Source of the DNA: Lysinibacillus_B sp050613145
GTDB taxonomy: Bacteria > Bacillota > Bacilli > Bacillales_A > Planococcaceae
Length of the DNA: 64,000 bases
Assembly: GCF_050613145.1 (NCBI RefSeq)
Contig: NZ_CP192507.1
Span: 1,364,001-1,428,000 of the forward strand
Direction: 5' to 3'
The position numbers were made by a program, and so were the translations under genes. The notes below the pieces were generated by a model that had not been told where the DNA came from, searched no databases, and saw only the letters and a program-made list of their open reading frames with translations. Below, piece after piece: positions 50,666 through 59,060 of the stretch (positions are counted from its first letter, which is position 1; the number at the start of each line of letters is the position of its first letter).

Positions 50666-51783
50666 AAACTGCAAATGGAAATGAAATCATTCAGTTATTT
50701 GAAAGTTGGGCGCCAAAGAAATACGCATGTATGCCAAACGATCCGATTGGATTAGCGATTGGTACATTGAATAAATCCGTAAGTAAAGTATTGGTGACAC
50801 TTGATGTGACAGATGCAGTGGTGGATGAAGCAATTGCAAACGAATGTGAATTAATCATTGCACACCATCCGCCGATTTTCTTTAAGTTAAGTCATCTACG
50901 AACAGATAACCCTCAAGGAAAGCTCTTTGAAAAATGTTTAAAACATGATATAGCCGTTTATGCAGCACATACAAACTTAGATGTTGCACCAGGTGGGGTA
51001 AATGATTTATTAGCCGATGCACTTGGGTTAGAAAATCGTCAAATTTTAGAGCACACATATAGTGAACAGCTTATGAAGTTAGCTATATTTACACCAAAAA
51101 CGCATGTAGACGAGATGCGTACAGCACTCGCAAAAGCTGGAGCAGGACAAATTGGTTTGTATGATGCTTGTAGCTTTACATCAAGCGGTGAAGGACGCTT
51201 CCGTGCTTTGGAAGGAGCAAATCCTTTTTTAGGCCAAGTTGGTGAAATGGAAGTAGCAGATGAAGAGAAGATTGAGGTTGTTTTTTCTACAAGCGTCAAA
51301 AACAAAGTATTAAAAGCGATGTTAAATACACATCCGTACGAGGAGCCAGCTTATGATGTGTGGACACTGGATTTGCAAGCGAATGAGCAAGGACTAGGGC
51401 GCATTGGTAGCTTGGCAAAACCTATGACACTAAAACAGTTTGCTGAGCATGTGAAAGTACAATTAGATGTGCCCGCACTACGTGTTGTAGGAGAGCTTGA
51501 TAGCATGGTCCGCAAAGTAGCTGTTGTCGGTGGCGATGGCAATAAATATATCCGTACAGCCAAATTTGCAGGAGCGGATGCATTTGTCACAGGGGACATT
51601 GGCTTCCACATGGCGCAAGATGCAGAAATAAACGGACTAAATATTGTAGATCCCGGACATCACGTTGAAAAAGTAATGATAAAAGGGGTAGCTGAGAAAA
51701 TGAGCGCGATGTGTGCAGACAAAAAGTTACATGTTGAATTTATTCAGTCTACAATTCATACAGAACCATTTCAATTTATTTAA
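50662..51783 (+). CDS. yqfO: Nif3-like dinuclear metal centre protein YqfO
   Basis: A 373-residue member of the Nif3/GTP cyclohydrolase I type 2 family. Metal ligands are suggested by IIAHHPPIFF, YAAHTNLDVAPGGVND and the C-terminal DIGFHMAQDAEINGLNIVDPGHHVEK. A PII-like insertion of about 100 residues in the middle (about 130-230, KLAIFTPKTHVDEMRTALAKAGAGQIG) is the long form typical of Firmicutes. The cellular substrate is unknown. Translationally coupled to trmK. Confidence 0.93.
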   Translation: MKTANGNEIIQLFESWAPKKYACMPNDPIGLAIGTLNKSVSKVLVTLDVTDAVVDEAIANECELIIAHHPPIFFKLSHLRTDNPQGKLFEKCLKHDIAVYAAHTNLDVAPGGVNDLLADALGLENRQILEHTYSEQLMKLAIFTPKTHVDEMRTALAKAGAGQIGLYDACSFTSSGEGRFRALEGANPFLGQVGEMEVADEEKIEVVFSTSVKNKVLKAMLNTHPYEEPAYDVWTLDLQANEQGLGRIGSLAKPMTLKQFAEHVKVQLDVPALRVVGELDSMVRKVAVVGGDGNKYIRTAKFAGADAFVTGDIGFHMAQDAEINGLNIVDPGHHVEKVMIKGVAEKMSAMCADKKLHVEFIQSTIHTEPFQFI

Positions 51784-51792
51784 GGGGCATGA

Positions 51793-52014
51793 ATGATGGA
51801 TGAAAAACAAGTCATAAATAACGGCAAGATTTGGATGATTATTGGCATTGCTATTGCTGTCATCGGATTATTATTTACGATTGCCATGAGTGTAGTGAGC
51901 AATCAAAATATTAACCGTTTAACAGAGCAATGTGAAAAAAGTGGCGGTCAAGCCGAAGTAACAGAGCATGGTTTTATTGTAACAACAAGTTATGAATTTA
52001 CATGTGTTAAATAA
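51793..52014 (+). CDS. Small membrane protein (73 aa)
   Basis: Starts at ATG 51793 (or 51796) behind AAGGGG. One membrane helix (KIWMIIGIAIAVIGLLFTIAMSVV) is followed by a short extracytoplasmic domain with two cysteines (LTEQCEKSGGQAEVTEHGFIVTTSYEFTCVK) that could form a disulfide. Unknown function. It follows yqfO after 9 nt and precedes the terminator, so it is the last gene of the trmK-yqfO transcript. Confidence 0.75.
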   Translation: MMDEKQVINNGKIWMIIGIAIAVIGLLFTIAMSVVSNQNINRLTEQCEKSGGQAEVTEHGFIVTTSYEFTCVK

Positions 52015-52018
52015 TGAA

Positions 52019-52054
52019 GCGTACGGGAAATCCATTTGATTTCCCGTACTTTTA
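52019..52054 (+). terminator. Intrinsic terminator of the trmK-yqfO operon
   Basis: Stem GTACGGGAAATC/GATTTCCCGTAC with a 5-nt loop is followed by TTTTATT. Confidence 0.9.
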
Positions 52055-52096
52055 TTGTGCTGATAAATCAGAATATTCTAACCTGTTTTGCGAATA

Positions 52097-52125
52097 TTGA
52101 CATAGAACAGTTTGAATGCTATTCT
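52097..52125 (+). promoter_or_regulatory. Promoter of the amino-acid ABC transporter operon
   Basis: TTGACA (52097-52102), a 17-bp spacer and TATTCT (52120-52125). No T-box or other leader element was recognised in the 83 nt before the first gene. Confidence 0.75.
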
Positions 52126-52208
52126 TTATCACGTTAACGATTTAGTAGAGTAAACGTTCGAAGAATTTTCTGTCTATTAAACTACATAGGGATTGAGAGG
52201 GATTTAGG

Positions 52209-53015
52209 GTGAAACGTTTTTTACAATTTAGTCTTATGCTTGTGGCGCTTGTGGCTGTTTTAGCTGCATGTAGCTCTGACGATAAAGGGACAAGCACAGG
52301 TACAACAGACAAAGAGTCAACTGAAAAAGAAACTGTAATCATCGGAATCGACGATAAATTTGCACCAATGGGCTTCCGTGATGAGAAAAATGAAATTGTT
52401 GGTTTTGATATTGATTTAGCACGCGCTGCTGCTGAAAAAATGGGTATGGAAGCAAAGTTCCAACCAATTGATTGGAAAACAAAAGAAGTAGAATTAAATA
52501 GTGGTCGTATCGATCTGATTTGGAATGGTTACACAATTACAGATGAGCGTAAAGAGAAAGTGTTATTTACAAAACCTTATTTAGCAAACGCACAAGTAGC
52601 TATTACATTAGCCGATTCAGAATTACATGCTTTATCTGATTTAGAAGGTAAAAAAGTAGGGATTCAATCATTATCATCAGCACTAGATGCATTAAATGCG
52701 AACCCGATTAGTGAAAAAGTGGATAGTGTAACAGAATTCGGGGATAATGTATTAGCGTTAACGGACTTAAAAACAGGTCGTGTAGACGTTGTTATTATCG
52801 ATGAAGTTGTAGCAGAGTACTATATGACATTAGAAGAAGGTACATTCAAAATTCTTGATGAATCGCTGGCACCAGAAGAATACGGTGTAGGTGTGAAAAA
52901 AGGCAATGAGGATTTATTAGAAAAACTACAAGCGGCTTTAGATGAAATGAACGAAGATGGTACTGCTGCTGACATTTCAACTAAGTGGTTTGGAGAAGAC
53001 AAAGTATTAAAATAA
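52209..53015 (+). CDS. Amino-acid ABC transporter substrate-binding lipoprotein
   Basis: A 268-residue lipoprotein starting at GTG 52209. Signal peptide with lipobox LAAC (ACSSDDKG). The SBP_bac_3 family features are VIIGIDDKFAPMGFRDEKNEIVGFDIDLARAAAEKMGMEAKFQPIDWKTKEVELNSGRIDLIWNGYTITDERKEKVLFTKPYL and ALTDLKTGRVDVVIIDEVVAEYY. Family members bind cystine, glutamine, arginine or other polar amino acids; the exact ligand cannot be told from this sequence. It forms an operon with the permease and ATPase genes. Confidence 0.93.
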   Translation: MKRFLQFSLMLVALVAVLAACSSDDKGTSTGTTDKESTEKETVIIGIDDKFAPMGFRDEKNEIVGFDIDLARAAAEKMGMEAKFQPIDWKTKEVELNSGRIDLIWNGYTITDERKEKVLFTKPYLANAQVAITLADSELHALSDLEGKKVGIQSLSSALDALNANPISEKVDSVTEFGDNVLALTDLKTGRVDVVIIDEVVAEYYMTLEEGTFKILDESLAPEEYGVGVKKGNEDLLEKLQAALDEMNEDGTAADISTKWFGEDKVLK

Positions 53016-53079
53016 TTTGAGAATAATGTATCGATAAGAGTTTCCCTGTGAAACTCTTATCTTTTTGGGAGGACATTTC

Positions 53080-53736
53080 ATGGCGGATTATTGGAGTTCC
53101 ATCGTTTTACCGATGTTAGATGGGGCTAAAATGACGGTCTTACTATTTATCATTGCGATTATCGCGTCAATTCCACTCGGCTTTTTATTAACACTGGCTG
53201 TAAAAAGCAGCTTTAAGCCAATTGCTTGGTTTGCACAAACGTATATTTACGTCATGCGTGGAACGCCGCTATTGCTACAATTATTATTAATTTGTTTCGG
53301 TTTACCGATGATTCCGGGAATCGGAGAATATTTAGTATTAGATCGTTTTGTTGCAGCGTGTTTAGGGTTTATTTTAAATTACGCCGCATATTTTGCTGAA
53401 ATTTTCCGTGGCGGTTTACTGGCGATTGATAAAGGGCAATATGAGGCCGCTCAAGTACTTGGTTTATCAAAATGGCAAACGACAACGCGCATTGTTTTAC
53501 CGCAAATGTTCCGTGTTGCATTGCCAGCTGTTTCGAACGAATCGGTTACATTAATTAAGGATACGGCGTTACTTTACGCTGTAGCCGTACCAGAGTTATT
53601 ACACTTTGCTCAAACAGCAGTGAATCGAGATCTTACTATTGTGCCGTACTTTGTGGCAGGGGCAATTTATTTACTTATGACGCTCGTATTAACAGTATTC
53701 TTTAAGTGGCTTGAACGTCGCTTTAAGTTTGAATAG
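53080..53736 (+). CDS. Amino-acid ABC transporter permease
   Basis: A 218-residue permease of the HisM/GlnP family. Five hydrophobic helices and the cytoplasmic EAA loop EAAQVLGLSKWQTTTRIVLPQMFRVALPAV that docks on the ATPase. The frame starts upstream, but GGGAGGA at 53066-53072 favours ATG 53080 (MADYWSSIVLP). It is preceded by a small inverted sequence (GAGTTTC/GAAACTC) after the binding-protein gene, which may lower downstream expression. Confidence 0.93.
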   Translation: MADYWSSIVLPMLDGAKMTVLLFIIAIIASIPLGFLLTLAVKSSFKPIAWFAQTYIYVMRGTPLLLQLLLICFGLPMIPGIGEYLVLDRFVAACLGFILNYAAYFAEIFRGGLLAIDKGQYEAAQVLGLSKWQTTTRIVLPQMFRVALPAVSNESVTLIKDTALLYAVAVPELLHFAQTAVNRDLTIVPYFVAGAIYLLMTLVLTVFFKWLERRFKFE

Positions 53737-53747
53737 AGGTGGAAACG

Positions 53748-54494
53748 ATGGCATTAATCGAAATTACAGATTTAAAAAAATCGTACGGTACACTCGATGT
53801 ACTAAAGCGTATTTCATTTGAGATTGAAAAAAATGATGTGATTGCCGTCATCGGTCCATCAGGCTCTGGGAAAAGTACGATGTTACGTAGCTTAATTCAT
53901 CTAGAGGATATCGATGGGGGAAGCATTCGCATCGATGGCGAGTATTTAGCTAAAGATGGCGTGTATCCAAAATTGGAAGAGATCAAGTCGATTACAGGGA
54001 AAATGGGTATGGTGTTCCAACATTTTAATCTATTCCCGCACTTAACGGTGAAGCAAAACCTTGAAATTGCACCGAAAATGTTAAAGATAGAATCTGCTCA
54101 AGTGATAGAAGCACGTTGTCAAGACTTATTACAAAAAGTAGGTTTAGCAGATAAGGCGGATGTATTTCCAAGTCGTTTATCTGGTGGACAAAAGCAGCGT
54201 GTAGCGATTGCACGTGCGCTAATGTTAAACCCACAAATTTTATTATTTGACGAGCCAACATCTGCGCTTGATCCAGAGTTAACGGGTGAAGTGCTAAAGG
54301 TAATGAAGGATTTAGCGCAGGAACATATGACGATGATTGTCGTAACGCATGAAATGGGCTTTGCAAAAGAAGTGGCGAATAAAGTGATCTTTATGGACCA
54401 AGGTGAAGTCATTGAGGCAAATCATCCGGATGAGTTTTTTACAAATCCACAAAATGAACGTACAAAAGCGTTCTTAATGAAAAATTTGAAGTAA
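53748..54494 (+). CDS. Amino-acid ABC transporter ATP-binding protein
   Basis: A 248-residue ATPase of the GlnQ/HisP type. Walker A GPSGSGKST, Q-loop FQHFNLFPHLTV, signature LSGGQKQRVAIARAL, Walker B LLFDEPTSALDPELTGEVL and H-loop VVTHEMGFA. An upstream ATG at 53739 lies within AGAGGTGG, so ATG 53748 is used. It ends the operon. Confidence 0.95.
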   Translation: MALIEITDLKKSYGTLDVLKRISFEIEKNDVIAVIGPSGSGKSTMLRSLIHLEDIDGGSIRIDGEYLAKDGVYPKLEEIKSITGKMGMVFQHFNLFPHLTVKQNLEIAPKMLKIESAQVIEARCQDLLQKVGLADKADVFPSRLSGGQKQRVAIARALMLNPQILLFDEPTSALDPELTGEVLKVMKDLAQEHMTMIVVTHEMGFAKEVANKVIFMDQGEVIEANHPDEFFTNPQNERTKAFLMKNLK

Positions 54495-54506
54495 TTTATA
54501 AGTAGA

Positions 54507-54556
54507 AGGGGATGTATGAAAAGTGAATGCCACTTTTCATACATCCCCTATTTTTA
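54507..54556 (+). terminator. Very strong terminator after the ABC operon
   Basis: A perfect 19-bp stem, AGGGGATGTATGAAAAGTG and its complement, with a 5-nt loop, followed by ATTTTTA. Confidence 0.93.
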
Positions 54557-54584
54557 AAGAGTAAAAAAGTATAAACTTTTTCAA

Positions 54585-54702
54585 AATGAAAGAGTGTCTA
54601 GCGTAAGCGCTCAGCCCCTCGTGACGTTTCGAAAATTTCTTCGTGTGCAATGAGCCTATCTCCAACGCATGTCGGGGCTAGAGAGGGCGCTTGTGCTTTT
54701 CT
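54585..54702. repeat. Dispersed repeat (family E, copy 2)
   Basis: Diverged copy of 39655-39800, same orientation. Shared blocks: GTCTAG, AAGCGCT, CCCCTCG, GACG, TTCG, CGTGTG, TCTCCAACGC, TGTCGGGG and GGGCGCTT. It ends at the stop codon of ispH. Confidence 0.6.
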
Positions 54703-55670
54703 TAGTAAGGCATAATTTTTTCTACTGGTTTTGGCTCTTTGATTTTTGGTAAAATTTTGTTCAGTGTGACGGTACGAACAATTTCATGTGTAGCTGGATC
54801 ATTTTTATCGAATTTTTCTAAGAAGTTAATGACTTCTTTGACGATTGGTGTCGGTGTTGAAGCACCAGCTGTCACGGCTACCTTTTCAATATTCATTAAC
54901 CATTCGATTTTTAGTTCTGAAATATCCCCGATACGATAAGAAGGGGTACCAGCGATTTCTACAGAAACTTGCGTTAAACGGTTTGAGTTGTTTGATTTTG
55001 GGTCACCTACAACGATTAACAACTCAGCAACGCCAGCTTGTTCGGCCACAGCTTCCTGGCGTACTTGTGTAGCTAAACAAATTTCTTTGTGTACTTCTAC
55101 ATGTGGGAATTTTTCTTTAATGCTATCCATTAAAAAGGCAACGTCCCATTGACTCATTGTCGTTTGGTTTGTGACTAAAATATTCGGGTTCGTAAGTGTT
55201 AATGTATCAATATCTTTCATCGATTGGACAAGGTGAACATGGTCTGGTGCAACGCCGATTGCGCCTTCAGGTTCCGGATGTCCTTTTTTTCCGATATAGA
55301 TAATATCATAGCCTTGTGCTGACTTTTCGCGAATTAAATCATGTGTGACCGTTACGTCTGGGCATGTCGCATCGATTGATACTAGACCTTTACGTTTGGC
55401 GATTTCGCGAATTTCTGGTGATACACCGTGCGCAGTAAAAATAACTGTTCCTTGTTCTACTTGTTCAATAATATCTTTGCGGTTATCTCCATCAAGTGTA
55501 ATAATGCCTTCTTCCTCAAATGCATCTGTTACATGTTTATTATGAACAATCATACCTAAAATATAGATTGGTCGAGGTAATGTCTTATCTAGCGCGGCAT
55601 TACGGGCGATCACCATTGCATCAACAACCCCATAGCAATATCCACGCGGATTAATTTTAATAACTTCCAT
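54702..55670 (-). CDS. ispH: 4-hydroxy-3-methylbut-2-enyl diphosphate reductase IspH
   Basis: A 322-residue iron-sulfur enzyme making IPP and DMAPP in the last step of the MEP pathway. The three cluster cysteines are in INPRGYCYGVVDA, SIDATCPDVT and KEICLATQVRQ; catalytic features NQTTMSQWD and HGVSPEIRE are present. It is transcribed opposite to its neighbours on the left, as a single gene, with its own start behind AAAGGAG. Confidence 0.96.
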   Translation of the reverse strand: MEVIKINPRGYCYGVVDAMVIARNAALDKTLPRPIYILGMIVHNKHVTDAFEEEGIITLDGDNRKDIIEQVEQGTVIFTAHGVSPEIREIAKRKGLVSIDATCPDVTVTHDLIREKSAQGYDIIYIGKKGHPEPEGAIGVAPDHVHLVQSMKDIDTLTLTNPNILVTNQTTMSQWDVAFLMDSIKEKFPHVEVHKEICLATQVRQEAVAEQAGVAELLIVVGDPKSNNSNRLTQVSVEIAGTPSYRIGDISELKIEWLMNIEKVAVTAGASTPTPIVKEVINFLEKFDKNDPATHEIVRTVTLNKILPKIKEPKPVEKIMPY

Positions 55671-55776
55671 GCTTCAAACTCCTTTCAAGCTCGTCCTTTT
55701 ATTATAACGGAGCATAGAAATTAATACAAAGGAACGTTTCGGAGAATTAGAAGGTGGAAACGACAATCGATAAGTG

Positions 55777-55808
55777 AAAGGAGGCCTCATATGGAGACCT
55801 CCTTTGCT
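55777..55808 (-). terminator. Hairpin downstream of the VrrA/YqfQ gene (minus strand)
   Basis: AAAGGAGG pairs with CCTCCTTT, with inner CTC/GAG pairing. On the minus strand it follows the end of the gene at 55858 but has only a weak T tract. Confidence 0.55.
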
Positions 55809-55857
55809 TAGTAGTGAAGCAGTATGCGTATATAGGAAAGGGCCTAGCTCCCTCTTT

Positions 55858-56340
55858 CTAAGGTTGATAAATTTTAGGAAGCGATGGTTTTGTCGTATAA
55901 TCAGTGGAACGTTTTGGTTTTTGTGATGATTCAACAAACCCTTCTGATTTAGGGGGGCTTGCTGATCCTGTCGATTGTTGCATGTCGGGCATATTTTGGA
56001 ACCCTTTATAAAGCTTCATTAGAGCTGGTAAGTTTTTAAACATGGGCATTGCTTGTTGTACATAGGGAGCATATGTTTGAGCAGTTTTCATTAATTGACC
56101 TGTCGATTGTAAAAATTGCTCTATGCGAGAAGGCACAGCTCCAGCTCCAGCTACTGCAGCAGCGGCAGCAGCTGCTGCGGGTGCTCCAGGTGCTCCTAGA
56201 GGTACAGGAGGTACTGGGGGTCTTGGTAATCCAGCACCGCCGCCAGGCATTCCAAAGAATCCGGGTGTTCTAATAGGCATCTGTGGGGGATACATTGGCA
56301 TTTGATACGGTATATTTCGATAAAACGGATTCGGATACAT
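55858..56340 (-). CDS. yqfQ: VrrA/YqfQ family protein
   Basis: A 160-residue protein of the VrrA/YqfQ family, a spore- or surface-associated family of unknown function. The N-terminal half is rich in Pro, Met and Gly (YQMPMYPPQMPIRTPGFFGMPGGG), followed by a run of alanines (PAAAAAAAAVAGAGAVP, about 54-70) coded by mixed GCN codons. The C-terminal half is helical (RIEQFLQSTGQLMKTAQTYAPYVQQAMPMFKNLPALMKLYKG). The position beside ispH and near cshB matches B. subtilis yqfQ. Repetitive codons make this a candidate length-variable locus. Confidence 0.82.
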   Translation of the reverse strand: MYPNPFYRNIPYQMPMYPPQMPIRTPGFFGMPGGGAGLPRPPVPPVPLGAPGAPAAAAAAAAVAGAGAVPSRIEQFLQSTGQLMKTAQTYAPYVQQAMPMFKNLPALMKLYKGFQNMPDMQQSTGSASPPKSEGFVESSQKPKRSTDYTTKPSLPKIYQP

Positions 56341-56959
56341 ACTTTTCTCCTTTCAGTCACATTATTAATTGACGCAGTGCTTGATTAAAGCTATCATATG
56401 CAAATGATTGCCTCAACGTTCAGTAAATCCAAATACACAAACTAATAGACTTCTACATTGAATAGGTTGCTGTACAATTTTTATCTATTTAAAATGGATT
56501 TTTTAAGGTGGGGTATTCTGCTATATTCTATGCTCTAATTCATCGTAAAGTGCTTCCTATTCGTCCATTTGCTCATGGAATTTAGAAGTAAATTATTAGC
56601 TTTAAGTTTCTTGCTGCTTTTCTCCTTTCTTCCTAAGTTGCTTCGAGTTTTGTATGTAGTATGTTAATGTCATGTCTTCTATGTACTTCATTGATGGAGC
56701 TTTAAAATATCTCACTATCTCCCCCTTTTTAAACTGTTGCGTTATGGAACAGTCTTAACAATGAGAGATTGCCTCATCTGTGTATGTTTTTCTCTTGTCG
56801 TTTAGTAAAATGAAATTTACACAACGCATTTAAAAAGTCCAGCAATGGTCACTATCCTCTTATGCATTGAGATGGTGATCACGAAAAAACCAGTATACTA
56901 AGGGATTAAAAGTGTGATGATGTAGCTTTCGATGTTAGATAGAATGAATGAAATCACTG
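56341..56959. other. 619-bp AT-rich intergenic region
   Basis: No gene, promoter of note or repeat was recognised. Several short homopolymer runs are present. A minus-strand promoter for yqfQ must lie near 56360-56420. The region is a plausible place for a decayed gene, but no frame with a ribosome site was found. Confidence 0.4.
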
Positions 56960-57229
56960 CTATTTGTGAGGATATTTTAGTTTGTTAATTTCTTTTGTTA
57001 AAAAATGAACTTGCTTTTCTAATTCTGTAAGTTTATCTAAGCTAACATTACTGTTCTGATTTTGGGTTTCTAACTCTTCTAATGCGATAACAGCTGCCAT
57101 TGTAAGTATGGCATCACCTAGTGTGGTAATGATACCGCCGATTACGGCTAATTTAGCTGAAGTATTCTCGTTACTTTGCAGAATCTCTTTATAGTCCTGG
57201 TGAACTTTTTTGTTATTATTTTTTGACAA
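56960..57229 (-). CDS. Small hypothetical protein with central hydrophobic helix (89 aa)
   Basis: Start taken as TTG 57229 behind AAGGAGGG; the frame extends upstream to 57283 but that part precedes the ribosome site. Sequence MSKNNNKKVHQDYKEILQ..., then a hydrophobic Gly/Ala/Thr-rich stretch (SAKLAVIGGIITTLGDAILTMAAVIALEE), and a C-terminal coiled coil with heptad pattern (LDKLTELEKQVHFLTKEINKL). I do not recognise it. It resembles small membrane-associated, coiled-coil proteins of Bacillales in general layout only. Confidence 0.7.
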   Translation of the reverse strand: MSKNNNKKVHQDYKEILQSNENTSAKLAVIGGIITTLGDAILTMAAVIALEELETQNQNSNVSLDKLTELEKQVHFLTKEINKLKYPHK

Positions 57230-57394
57230 ATGATGAACCCTCCTTATGTCTATAGTTATTACAGCATATGTCGCTGAGATCATAGAGGTTGGGCTTGAGT
57301 TGAGTAAGGGTAAGGAAACAATATTTCGTTACGTTCCTGCAAGATGTTTATACTGTATACGTGTAAGCGTAAAGAAAAGGATTGCTTTTACATA

Positions 57395-57475
57395 AGAAGA
57401 ACATGGAGAAGTATATGTTTTTGCCATAGCTACAGGTGCGGGCTGTGGCGAAGCACAGACACGGAGGTTACATCT
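57395..57475. repeat. Dispersed palindromic repeat (family B, copy 2)
   Basis: Short diverged copy of 7785-7912 in the same orientation. It keeps GAGAAGTAT, TTTTTGCC, GGCTGTGGCGAAGC and GGAGGTTAC but lacks most of the inner hairpin. The rest of 57230-57681 carries no gene; a possible operator-like palindrome TTTAGT-CA-ACTAAA lies at 57624-57637, ahead of TACAAT at 57652-57657. Confidence 0.5.
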
Positions 57476-57681
57476 ATATTTCCGTCTGACTAGCGTGTTA
57501 AAATCGCTACAAAATTCAAAATATAATGATTGAACACGCATTTGTTGCATTCCCAATGAATTTTAGAGTAAATTAAGTAAGTTAATAAGCGTAAACAAGT
57601 AAAATACTTGTGTAAACCGAACGTTTAGTCAACTAAATGTACATTTCGTGGTACAATAGGAGACGATAGAGGAGTGAAAAG

Positions 57682-58983
57682 ATGTCAAAATATACAGATT
57701 ATCAATTGAAGCCTTTTTTGCAGGACGCGATTGCAGAGTTAGGCTTTAAAGAACCGACACCCATTCAAAAAGAAATGATTCCATTAATTTTAAAAGGGAA
57801 AAGTGCAATTGGACAGGCGCATACTGGTACAGGTAAAACGCATAGTTTCTTGCTACCAATCGTAGAGCGTATTGATGAAGAGCGACAAGAAGTGCAGGCA
57901 GTCATTACATCACCAACACGTGAGCTTGCACAGCAAATTTTTGATGCACTACAACAGTTAATTGAGAAAACAAATATTCAAGCGAAATTATTTATCGGCG
58001 GTACAGATAAGCAACGTTCAATCGATAAATTAAAAACACAGCCGCAAATCGTTGTAGGGACACCAGGACGTATTAAAGATTTAGTAAAAGAAGGGGCGCT
58101 GCTTGTCCATACAGCTCCGATTTTAGTTGTTGATGAAGCAGACCTTGCGTTTGATATGGGCTTTATTGAAGAGATTGATGGTTTTGCGAGTCATATGCCA
58201 GAAAAACTTGAAATGTATGTATTTTCAGCAACGATTCCTGAAAAGTTACAGCCATTTTTAAAGAAGTATATGGATTCACCTATTCATATTCATATGAATG
58301 ATAAACGTCCAGTTGCTGAAAACATTGACTTTTATCTTGTGCCGGTCCGTTCAAAGTCACGTAATTCACGTTTACTTGATGTCATCAAAGGTATTAATCC
58401 ATTTTTAGCGGTTATTTTCTGTAATACACGAAAAACAGCTGAACATGTGGCGAATTACTTAGCGGAACAAGGCAATCGTGCCGGGCAAATTCATGGCGAT
58501 TTAACACCACGTGATCGCAAAAAAATGATGAAGCAAATTCGTGATTTAGAATTTCAATATATTGTAGCGACAGACCTTGCTGCGCGTGGTATCGATATTC
58601 AAGGTATTTCGCATGTTATTAACTATGAAATCCCAGAAGATCTTGAATTCTTCATCCACCGTGTTGGTCGTACCGCACGTGCAGGTAACAAAGGAACAGC
58701 GATTACGCTATACACACCGGAAGACGAGGATGCATTAGCACGTGTTGAGAAGATGGGGATTCCGTTCGAGCAAAAAGATGTGAAAAACGGTGAATGGACA
58801 GATTTAAAAGATCGCCATCAACGTAAAAATCGCGTCAAGCAGGAAAATGAAATTGATGTGAAAGCAAAAGCGCTTGTACGTAAGCCAAAGAAAGTAAAGC
58901 CAGGCTATAAGCGTGCGATGAAGTGGGAAATGGATAAAATTAAAAAGCGTGAACGTCGCTTAAAAAATCGTGGTAAAAAATAA
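57682..58983 (+). CDS. cshB: DEAD-box RNA helicase CshB
   Basis: A 433-residue RNA helicase. Q motif FKEPTPIQKEMIP, motif I AHTGTGKT (46-53), Ia SPTRELA, Ib TPGRIKDL, II VDEADLAF (DEAD), III SAT, V TDLAARGIDI, VI HRVGRTARAG, and a basic C-terminal tail (KPKKVKPGYKRAMKWEMDKIKKRERRLKNRGKK). Position (yqfR) and size agree with CshB, which acts in RNA metabolism and cold adaptation. ATG follows GGAGTG. Confidence 0.96.
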   Translation: MSKYTDYQLKPFLQDAIAELGFKEPTPIQKEMIPLILKGKSAIGQAHTGTGKTHSFLLPIVERIDEERQEVQAVITSPTRELAQQIFDALQQLIEKTNIQAKLFIGGTDKQRSIDKLKTQPQIVVGTPGRIKDLVKEGALLVHTAPILVVDEADLAFDMGFIEEIDGFASHMPEKLEMYVFSATIPEKLQPFLKKYMDSPIHIHMNDKRPVAENIDFYLVPVRSKSRNSRLLDVIKGINPFLAVIFCNTRKTAEHVANYLAEQGNRAGQIHGDLTPRDRKKMMKQIRDLEFQYIVATDLAARGIDIQGISHVINYEIPEDLEFFIHRVGRTARAGNKGTAITLYTPEDEDALARVEKMGIPFEQKDVKNGEWTDLKDRHQRKNRVKQENEIDVKAKALVRKPKKVKPGYKRAMKWEMDKIKKRERRLKNRGKK

Positions 58984-59008
58984 ATTTACTAGTAAAAAGC
59001 ATAAAAAT

Positions 59009-59050
59009 TTAGAGAAGTCAGCGTGAACAACGCGACTTCTCTTATTTTGG
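59009..59050 (+). terminator. Hairpin between cshB and nfo
   Basis: AGAGAAGTCAGCG pairs with CGCGACTTCTCT (one bulged base) and is followed by TATTTT. It may attenuate transcription into nfo. Confidence 0.75.
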
Positions 59051-59060
59051 AGGAGACGAG

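Noticed and set aside
55674..55937. 87-codon minus-strand frame between ispH and yqfQ
   Set aside because: It overlaps the end of yqfQ and the terminator hairpin and has no ribosome site.
57329..57556. 75-codon minus-strand frame
   Set aside because: It runs across a family B repeat and encodes no recognisable protein.
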